Below are positions 6,825 to 11,739 of a stretch of DNA of 11,739 nucleotides, piece by piece. A program made the translations under genes and the position numbers. Origin of the DNA: an uncultured Clostridia bacterium (GTDB lineage: Bacteria > Bacillota > Clostridia > TANB77 > CAG-508); contig CAJUSU010000032.1 in assembly GCA_910589185.1 (NCBI GenBank), positions 1 through 11,739 of the forward strand, in the 5' to 3' direction. The first letter of the stretch is position 1. Every line of letters begins with the position of its first letter. The notes below the pieces were generated by a model that was not told the origin of the DNA, did not search any database, and saw only the letters and a program-made list of their open reading frames with translations.

Positions 6825-7826
6825 ATGGCTATTTTGTTGCCGGGAGGAGCAGGATATATAGGAAGTCACACAGCAGTAGAGCTTTTAAATGCAGGAAAGG
6901 AAATTGTTATTGTAGACAATTTTTCAAATAGCAAACCAGAGGTATTAGATAAAATCAAACAAATTACAGGAAAAGACTTTAAATTTTATGAGTTGGATTG
7001 TTTAGATAGACAAGCTTTAGAAAAAGTATTTAAGGAAAATCAAATTGAGGCTGTTATTAACTTTGCAGGATTTAAAGCGGTAGGAGAATCTGTACAAAAA
7101 CCAATAGAATATTATACAAACAATATTACAGGTGCATTGACGGTACTAGATGTTATGAGAAAATATAACTGCAAAAAGTTCATCTTTAGCTCTTCTGCAA
7201 CTGTTTATGGAGAGCCTGAAAGAATACCTTTAACAGAAGAATGTAGAACAGGAGGAACAACGAATCCTTATGGAACAACGAAATTATTTATTGAGCAAAT
7301 TTTAAAAGATATTTATCATTCAGATAATGAGTGGGATATTTGCATTTTAAGATATTTCAATCCAGTTGGTTCTCATGAAAGTGGACTAATTGGAGAAGAG
7401 CCACAAGGCATTCCAAATAATTTAATGCCATATATCGTAAGAGTGGCAAATGGTCAATTGAAAGAATTATCGGTATTCGGTAATGATTATGATACACCAG
7501 ATGGTACAGGAGTTAGAGATTATATTCATGTAGTAGATTTAGCAAAGGGACATTTAAAAGCATTAGAAAAAATTGAAAAAGAAGGAAAAGGGTTATATAT
7601 TTATAACTTAGGAACTGGAACAGGGTATAGTGTTTTAGATATGGTAAAAGCTTTTGAAAAAGCAACAGGTAAAAAAGTACCATATAAAATTGTAGGAAGA
7701 AGAGCAGGGGATATTGCAACTTGTTATGCAGAAACAAAAAAGGCAAAAGAAGAACTAGGATGGGTAGCAGAAAAGAGCCTGGAAGATATGTGCAGAGATT
7801 CTTGGAACTATATTATGAAAAAGTAA
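6825..7826 (+). CDS. galE: UDP-glucose 4-epimerase
   Basis: This 333-residue short-chain dehydrogenase-type enzyme interconverts UDP-glucose and UDP-galactose (sometimes the N-acetyl forms) using bound NAD. The dinucleotide-binding GGAGYIGSH motif is at 7-15, DNFSNS at 31-36 and NFAGFKAVGES at 79-89. The catalytic set S124, Y149 and K153 falls at the same numbers as in E. coli GalE. The RYFNPVG strand and the RDYIHV segment near the middle of the protein are also typical. Length is normal for the family. One oddity is proline at residue 6, where nearly all relatives have threonine (TGGAGYIG). The ATG follows AGGAG (6811-6815), which lies in the end of the broken cmk. It is the last gene before the 7853-7888 terminator and would supply galactose-type donors for the neighbouring transferases. 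Confidence 0.96.
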   Translation: MAILLPGGAGYIGSHTAVELLNAGKEIVIVDNFSNSKPEVLDKIKQITGKDFKFYELDCLDRQALEKVFKENQIEAVINFAGFKAVGESVQKPIEYYTNNITGALTVLDVMRKYNCKKFIFSSSATVYGEPERIPLTEECRTGGTTNPYGTTKLFIEQILKDIYHSDNEWDICILRYFNPVGSHESGLIGEEPQGIPNNLMPYIVRVANGQLKELSVFGNDYDTPDGTGVRDYIHVVDLAKGHLKALEKIEKEGKGLYIYNLGTGTGYSVLDMVKAFEKATGKKVPYKIVGRRAGDIATCYAETKKAKEELGWVAEKSLEDMCRDSWNYIMKK

Positions 7827-7852
7827 GATAGAATATAGTCTAATTAAATTAA

Positions 7853-7888
7853 AAAGAAATGACAATTATAGTTCATTTCTTTCTTTTT
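7853..7888 (+). terminator. Rho-independent terminator after galE
   Basis: AAAGAAATGA (7853-7862) and TCATTTCTTT (7873-7882) form a perfect 10-bp stem with a 10-base loop, followed by CTTTTT (7883-7888). The stem is AT-rich and weaker than the one at 1363. It divides the left gene group from the right operon. Confidence 0.8.
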
Positions 7889-7918
7889 ACGACATTTTAT
7901 GATAAAATAGGTTAAACT

Positions 7919-7952
7919 ATTGTCATGAACTACTTGAAGTTATATGACCAAT
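7919..7952. repeat. Imperfect dyad over the -35 region of the right operon promoter
   Basis: ATTGTCAT (7919-7926) pairs with ATGACCAAT (7944-7952) with one bulged base. Inside it, AACT (7928-7931) pairs with AGTT (7938-7941). The centre falls near 7934, on the -35 box. There is no T run, and the dyad lies upstream of the likely transcription start, so a DNA-binding site for a regulator is more plausible than an RNA structure. In AT-rich DNA, dyads of this quality can arise by chance. Confidence 0.4.
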
Positions 7953-7962
7953 TCTATATAAT
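7934..7962 (+). promoter_or_regulatory. Sigma-A-type promoter for the glycan/radical SAM operon
   Basis: TTGAAG (7934-7939) and a perfect TATAAT (7957-7962) are separated by 17 bp. It follows the galE terminator. Transcription would begin near 7969, downstream of the in-frame ATG at 7963, which therefore cannot be the start codon on this transcript. Confidence 0.8.
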
Positions 7963-7979
7963 ATGCTTAGTGAAAATTT

Positions 7980-7987
7980 AAGGAAGG
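7980..7987 (+). promoter_or_regulatory. Ribosome binding site that sets the start of the phosphoglycosyl transferase
   Basis: AAGGAAGG sits eight bases before the ATG at 7996. The earlier in-frame ATG at 7963 has no such site and abuts the -10 box. This supports a 218-residue protein rather than 229. Confidence 0.75.
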
Positions 7988-7995
7988 TTTTTATA

Positions 7996-8652
7996 ATGAA
8001 GAAGGTTCTAAGAAATATATACTTGATTTTAAAAAGAGTTTTTGAATTCCTTATTTCGTTAATATTGTTTGTTGTTTTATTAATTCCTTTTATAGTAATA
8101 GCAATAGCTATAAAAATTGAAGATAGAGGACCAGTATTATATAAACAAACCAGGATAGGAAAAAAGGGGAAGCCTTTTCAAATATACAAATTTAGGAGTA
8201 TGAAAACAAATCGAGAAGAATTAAATAGTAATATGTCACATGAAGAAATGGTAACGAAGGTAGGCAGAGTGATTAGAAAAACTAGTCTTGATGAACTACC
8301 ACAGCTTATTAATATTTTGAAGGGAGAAATGGGGTTTATTGGACCAAGACCATGGATACCAGAATATTATGAGTGGTTTACTGAAGAACAAAAAAGAAGG
8401 AGTGATGTGTTACCAGGAATTACTGGACTAGCACAAGCTAAGGGAAGAAATAATATCAACATATTTAAAAAAATAGACTATGATTTAGAATATGTTGATA
8501 ATGTTAGTCTATTTATGGACTTAAAAATTATATGGCTAACAATAAAGGAAGTTTTTGCAACAACAGGAGCAGAAGCATCAGAAATAGAAATAAAAGCGGA
8601 AATAGAAGATTTGAAGCGAGAAAATAAGAACTATAGTAAGGGAGAAATATAG
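7996..8652 (+). CDS. Initiating phosphoglycosyl transferase (PglC/WcaJ-type bacterial sugar transferase)
   Basis: This 218-residue monotopic membrane enzyme moves a phospho-sugar from a nucleotide sugar to polyprenyl phosphate, the first step in making a lipid-linked glycan. A basic N terminus and a hydrophobic re-entrant helix (about 15-40) lead into the core: YKQTRIGKKGKPF (49-61), FRSMK (66-70), the catalytic Asp-Glu pair in SLDELPQ (D99, E100), MGFIGPRP (112-119) and PGITGLAQ (140-147). The length matches the minimal PglC class without the N-terminal extension of WcaJ or WbaP. The C terminus (about 190-218) is charged and acidic-basic mixed. It is the first gene of the right operon, ending six bases before the next start. 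The sugar is unknown; family members use GalNAc, diNAcBac, galactose, glucose and others. Confidence 0.93.
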   Translation: MKKVLRNIYLILKRVFEFLISLILFVVLLIPFIVIAIAIKIEDRGPVLYKQTRIGKKGKPFQIYKFRSMKTNREELNSNMSHEEMVTKVGRVIRKTSLDELPQLINILKGEMGFIGPRPWIPEYYEWFTEEQKRRSDVLPGITGLAQAKGRNNINIFKKIDYDLEYVDNVSLFMDLKIIWLTIKEVFATTGAEASEIEIKAEIEDLKRENKNYSKGEI

Positions 8653-8657
8653 TAAGA

Positions 8658-9431
8658 ATGGAAGAACCTTTAATTAGTGTAGTTATGCCAGCATATAATG
8701 CAGAAAAGTATATAGCCAAGTCAATAGAATCTGTTTTGAATCAAACTTATAAAAATATTGAACTAATTGTTGTTAATGATTGTTCAAAGGATAAAACAGA
8801 AGAAATAATAAAACGATATTGTAAGCAAGATGCAAGAGTGAGAAATTATACTAATCAAATAAATTCAGGAGTTTCTTTTAGCAGAAACTTTGGTGTAGAA
8901 CAAGCTAATGGAGAATGGGTTGCTTTTTTAGATAGTGATGATATTTGGAAAGAAGAAAAGTTACAAAAACAAATAGATTTATTAAAGAGAGAAAAGATGG
9001 AGCCTGTATTAGTATATACAGGTTCATCTTTTATTGATGAAAATGAAAATCCATATTCATATGTAAGACAAGTACCAGAAACAGTAAGTTATAAAAGGTT
9101 ACTGAATCAAAATGTAATATCTTGTTCCTCTGTTTTAGCAAAAAAAGAAGTACTTAGTTCTGTAAAAATGGAGCATGATAAAATGCATGAAGATTTTTTG
9201 GTTTGGTTAAAGATATTAAAAAATTTTAATGTTTGTGCCTATGGCGTAAATGAGCCATTATTGGTTTATAGAATATCAAAAAATTCTAAGTCGGGAAATA
9301 AAATAAAGGCAGCTAGAATGACATATATGGTATATAAACATATGAAGTTGAACATTTTTCAAAGGTCATATTATATGGTACAATATACAATTAGAAGTTT
9401 AATAAAATATAGGAATATTAACAAATCATAA
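8658..9431 (+). CDS. Family 2 glycosyltransferase (non-processive, GT-A)
   Basis: This 257-residue soluble or peripheral enzyme probably adds a sugar to the lipid-linked product of the preceding transferase. The GT2 core is clear: ISVVMPAYNAEKYI (6-19), IVVNDCSKDKT (37-47), NSGVSFSRNFG (69-79) and the metal/nucleotide-binding LDSDD (91-95), then HEDFLVW (177-183), the usual place of the catalytic acid. There is no membrane helix and no QxxRW motif, unlike the first gene in the window. The ribosome binding site is weak: GGGAG at 8640-8644 is 13 bases from the ATG, so translation may be coupled to the upstream gene, which ends six bases earlier. Donor and acceptor are unknown. Confidence 0.92.
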   Translation: MEEPLISVVMPAYNAEKYIAKSIESVLNQTYKNIELIVVNDCSKDKTEEIIKRYCKQDARVRNYTNQINSGVSFSRNFGVEQANGEWVAFLDSDDIWKEEKLQKQIDLLKREKMEPVLVYTGSSFIDENENPYSYVRQVPETVSYKRLLNQNVISCSSVLAKKEVLSSVKMEHDKMHEDFLVWLKILKNFNVCAYGVNEPLLVYRISKNSKSGNKIKAARMTYMVYKHMKLNIFQRSYYMVQYTIRSLIKYRNINKS

Positions 9432-9442
9432 AGGAGAAAATC

Positions 9443-10906
9443 ATGAAAATATTTTTTATTAATCCACCTTTTAAAGCAGAATATGGTAAATTCTCAAGAG
9501 AGTCAAGGAGCCCATCAATTGGACATAGCGGAGTGCTATATTATCCACTATGGCTAATTTATGCTGCAGCACTTGCAGAAAAAGAAGGACATCAAGTAGA
9601 GTTCTTAGATGCTCCAGCTAATTTGATGAATGAGAAAAGTAGTTTAGAATATATTGAGAAAAAGATAGATGGAGTAAGGTTAGTAGTATTAGATACAAGT
9701 ACTCCGTCTATTTATAGTGATATTAATTTTGCAAAGAAAATAAAAGAAAGATATCCAGATATATTTGTATTACTTGTAGGAACGCACCCTTCTGCTACAG
9801 CGGAAGAAACACTAAAACTAGAACCAAAATTAGATGCAGTAGCCAGAAAGGAATATGATAATATTGTAAGAGAATTAGCAAGAGCTATTGAACAAGGAAT
9901 AGATATTGGTCAAGTAAAAGGAATTAGTTATCGAAAGGGGAATGAAATTGTACATAATGAAGATGCAGAATATATTACAGACTTAGATGAAATACCTTTT
10001 GCTTCTAAGTTTATTAAAGAGCACCTATCTGTTTATGATTATTCTTTTCCAGCAGCTACTTATCCTGCTATACAGATTTTTACTGGTAGAGGCTGCCCAG
10101 CACATTGCAATTTCTGTGTATATCCACAAACAATGCACGGACACCAATATAGAACAAGAAGTGAAGAAAATGTAATTGAAGAGATGAAATATATAGCTGA
10201 GAACTTTCCAGAAGTAAAAGAGATTGTTATAGAAGATGATACTTTTACGATTCGTAAAGATAGAATCGCTAAAATTTGTAATTTAATGATAGAAAATAAG
10301 CTCAATAAAAGATTTAAATGGTTATGTAATGCAAGAGCAAATTTGGACTATGAAACAATGAAATTAATGAAAAAAGCAGGATGCAGGTTAATTATACCAG
10401 GTATTGAAAGCTTTAATCAGGAAATTTTGAAAAACATTAAAAAGGGAACTACTACCAAACAAATTGAGGACTACATTAAAGGAGCTAAAAAAGCACATCT
10501 TCTTGTTCATGCTTGCTATATGGTGGGAAATGAAGGTGAAACAAAAGAAACGATGCAAACCACTTTAGCTGCTGCTTTAAGATTTAATACAGATACTGCT
10601 CAATTTTTTCCATTAATACCTTATCCAGGAACAGAAGCATACAATTGGGCAAAAGAAAATGGATATATTAATGGAAAATATGATGAATATTGTAAAGAAG
10701 ATGGAACTTTGAATTGTGTTTTGAATTTACCAGGACTTTCTGCACAAGAATTAGTGGAATTCTGCGATTATGCCAGAAAGAAGTATTATTTAAGACCAAA
10801 ATATATTTTACATAGATTGCATATTGGTTTATTACATCCATCTGATTTGAAAAGATCATTAAAAGCATTCGGAACTATAAAAAAATATTTATTTAAGAAA
10901 AAGTAA
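9443..10906 (+). CDS. HpnJ-like radical SAM enzyme in a glycan operon
   Basis: This 487-residue protein has an N-terminal domain of the B12-binding type fold (about 1-150). It starts FFINPPF and includes YPLWLIYAAALA (34-45) and VVLDTSTPS (81-89), but no DxHxxG cobalamin motif is visible. The radical SAM core (about 205-400) has the cluster-binding cysteines C218, C222 and C225 in TGRGCPAHCNFC, then VYPQTMHGH (226-234), IEDDTF (263-268), CNARAN (295-300) and PGIESFNQEILKNIKKG (319-335). The order and wording of these blocks match my memory of HpnJ, which is required to turn bacteriohopanetetrol glucosamine into the cyclitol ether, a sugar ring contraction. No hopanoid gene is in view. The enzyme may remodel a sugar on a lipid-linked glycan (inference). 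A clear AAGGAG site precedes the ATG. Confidence 0.85.
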   Translation: MKIFFINPPFKAEYGKFSRESRSPSIGHSGVLYYPLWLIYAAALAEKEGHQVEFLDAPANLMNEKSSLEYIEKKIDGVRLVVLDTSTPSIYSDINFAKKIKERYPDIFVLLVGTHPSATAEETLKLEPKLDAVARKEYDNIVRELARAIEQGIDIGQVKGISYRKGNEIVHNEDAEYITDLDEIPFASKFIKEHLSVYDYSFPAATYPAIQIFTGRGCPAHCNFCVYPQTMHGHQYRTRSEENVIEEMKYIAENFPEVKEIVIEDDTFTIRKDRIAKICNLMIENKLNKRFKWLCNARANLDYETMKLMKKAGCRLIIPGIESFNQEILKNIKKGTTTKQIEDYIKGAKKAHLLVHACYMVGNEGETKETMQTTLAAALRFNTDTAQFFPLIPYPGTEAYNWAKENGYINGKYDEYCKEDGTLNCVLNLPGLSAQELVEFCDYARKKYYLRPKYILHRLHIGLLHPSDLKRSLKAFGTIKKYLFKKK

Positions 10907-10919
10907 TATAGGAGAAATT

Positions 10920-11739
10920 ATGAAAGCATTAATTATAGGTTTTTTTTCAAAAACATATATGCCATATATGCAAAGATATGAAAAAATATTTAAGGAAAAT
11001 CATATAGAATATGATATTGTCACATTTGATAGAGATAGTAATGGAAAAATAGAACAAGATGGAAATACCTATCTATTCAAACATACAACAGGCACTAATA
11101 AATTGGAATTATTATTCTTATCAATAAAATATAGAAGACTGATTGTAAAATTACTAAAAAAGAATCAATACGATAGATTAGTAATTTTAACAACTATGCC
11201 AGGAATTTTAATACATAGAAGATTATTGAAAAGATATAAAAATAATTACATTTTTGATTATAGGGATTATACTTATGAGAAGATAGGAATATATAGGAAA
11301 ATTGTAGACAAGATTATCCAAAATTCATATTGTACGCTAATGTCTTCAAAAGGATATATGAAGTTTTTTGAAAATAAAGATAAAATTATTATTACACATA
11401 ATATATCGAATGAAGAATATCAAGAAGAAAAGGCAATTGACTTAAGTGCAAAAGAAAATCTAAATATAGGATTTTTAGGATATGTTAGATATTTTGATGT
11501 GAATAGTAAATTAATCAATGCTTTTAAAAATAGTGAAAAAGTAAGTTTTACTTATATAGGATTACCTTTTAGAGATTGTGATTTAGAAGGCTTTTGTAAA
11601 GAAAACGATATTCAAAATGTTAAATTTATGGGAAGATATGAAAACAGTGAGAAAGCTAAGTTGTATAAGGATATAGATATTATCAATTCTATTTATAGTC
11701 TAGATTCAGAAGAAGTACAACCAGCTATTCCAAATAGGC
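10920..11739 (+). CDS. Probable GT-B-fold (GT4-like) glycosyltransferase, 3' end outside the window
   Basis: The frame is open from the ATG at 10920 to the window edge, 273 codons without a stop. GGAG (10911-10914) lies five bases before the start, and the preceding radical SAM gene ends 13 bases upstream, so it belongs to the same operon. The protein begins MKALIIGFFSKTYMPY. It has FDYRDYTYEK near residues 117-126, a segment common in GT-B sugar transferases of this size, then NIGFLGYVRYF (about 183-193) opening the second Rossmann-like domain, VKFMGRYENSEKAKLY (about 234-249), and a final QPAIPNR that resembles the donor-binding loop of GT4 enzymes. The family call rests on this layout, not on an invariant motif. 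About a quarter to a third of a typical length is missing. Confidence 0.7.
   Translation, partial: MKALIIGFFSKTYMPYMQRYEKIFKENHIEYDIVTFDRDSNGKIEQDGNTYLFKHTTGTNKLELLFLSIKYRRLIVKLLKKNQYDRLVILTTMPGILIHRRLLKRYKNNYIFDYRDYTYEKIGIYRKIVDKIIQNSYCTLMSSKGYMKFFENKDKIIITHNISNEEYQEEKAIDLSAKENLNIGFLGYVRYFDVNSKLINAFKNSEKVSFTYIGLPFRDCDLEGFCKENDIQNVKFMGRYENSEKAKLYKDIDIINSIYSLDSEEVQPAIPNR

Noticed and set aside
7827..7995. Riboswitch or small RNA in the galE to phosphoglycosyl transferase gap
   Set aside because: The gap is accounted for by a terminator, a dyad and a promoter; the transcribed leader is under 30 bases, too short for a riboswitch.
1..11739. CRISPR arrays, insertion sequences, integrase genes or tRNA attachment sites
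   Set aside because: I found no regularly spaced repeats, transposase-like proteins, terminal inverted repeats or tRNA-like cloverleafs.

Overview
The window looks like chromosomal DNA from an AT-rich member of the Firmicutes, most likely a clostridial lineage. The reasons are the low GC (roughly a third or less by eye), strong AGGAG-type ribosome binding sites, near-consensus sigma-A promoters with 17-bp spacers, short intergenic gaps, standard stop codons including TGA, and proteins such as an Asp23/Gls24-type domain. All genes lie on the + strand. I see no tRNA, rRNA, insertion sequence, CRISPR array or phage gene. No gene-free stretch exceeds 300 bases; the longest is 7827-7995, and it holds a terminator, a dyad and a promoter.

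Left region (1-7888), envelope-glycan genes. A promoter at 35-63 drives a processive-type family 2 glycosyltransferase (109-1356), which ends at a strong intrinsic terminator. Next comes a membrane-anchored SanA/ElyC/YdcF-type DUF218 protein (1459-2130). An internal promoter (2146-2174) is bracketed by a perfect 10-bp inverted repeat. It precedes two tandem paralogous multi-pass GT-C (GT39/PMT-like) glycosyltransferases (2199-3716 and 3744-5225), a P-loop ATPase fused to an Asp23/Gls24-like domain (5242-6162), a cytidylate kinase gene broken by an internal deletion and frameshift (6189-6822), and galE (6825-7826). A terminator closes the unit at 7853-7888.

Right region (7919-11739, runs off the window), a second operon with its own near-consensus promoter (7934-7962) lying inside an imperfect dyad. 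It encodes a PglC/WcaJ-type phosphoglycosyl transferase that would prime a lipid carrier (7996-8652; start corrected from an in-frame ATG that overlaps the -10 box), a GT-A family 2 glycosyltransferase (8658-9431), a radical SAM enzyme strongly resembling HpnJ of hopanoid biosynthesis (9443-10906), and the start of a GT-B-like glycosyltransferase (10920 to the edge).

As a working model (inference), the right operon builds a lipid-linked saccharide and the radical SAM enzyme chemically remodels one of its sugars. GalE supplies UDP-galactose or UDP-GalNAc, and the membrane GT-C enzymes use polyprenyl-phosphate sugars to decorate a surface product. The HpnJ-like enzyme, in a glycan operon with no hopanoid gene in view, is the best candidate for an undescribed system. 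Other points to check are the broken cmk, the ATPase-Asp23 fusion, and the inverted repeat that could hide a ribosome binding site only in read-through transcripts.
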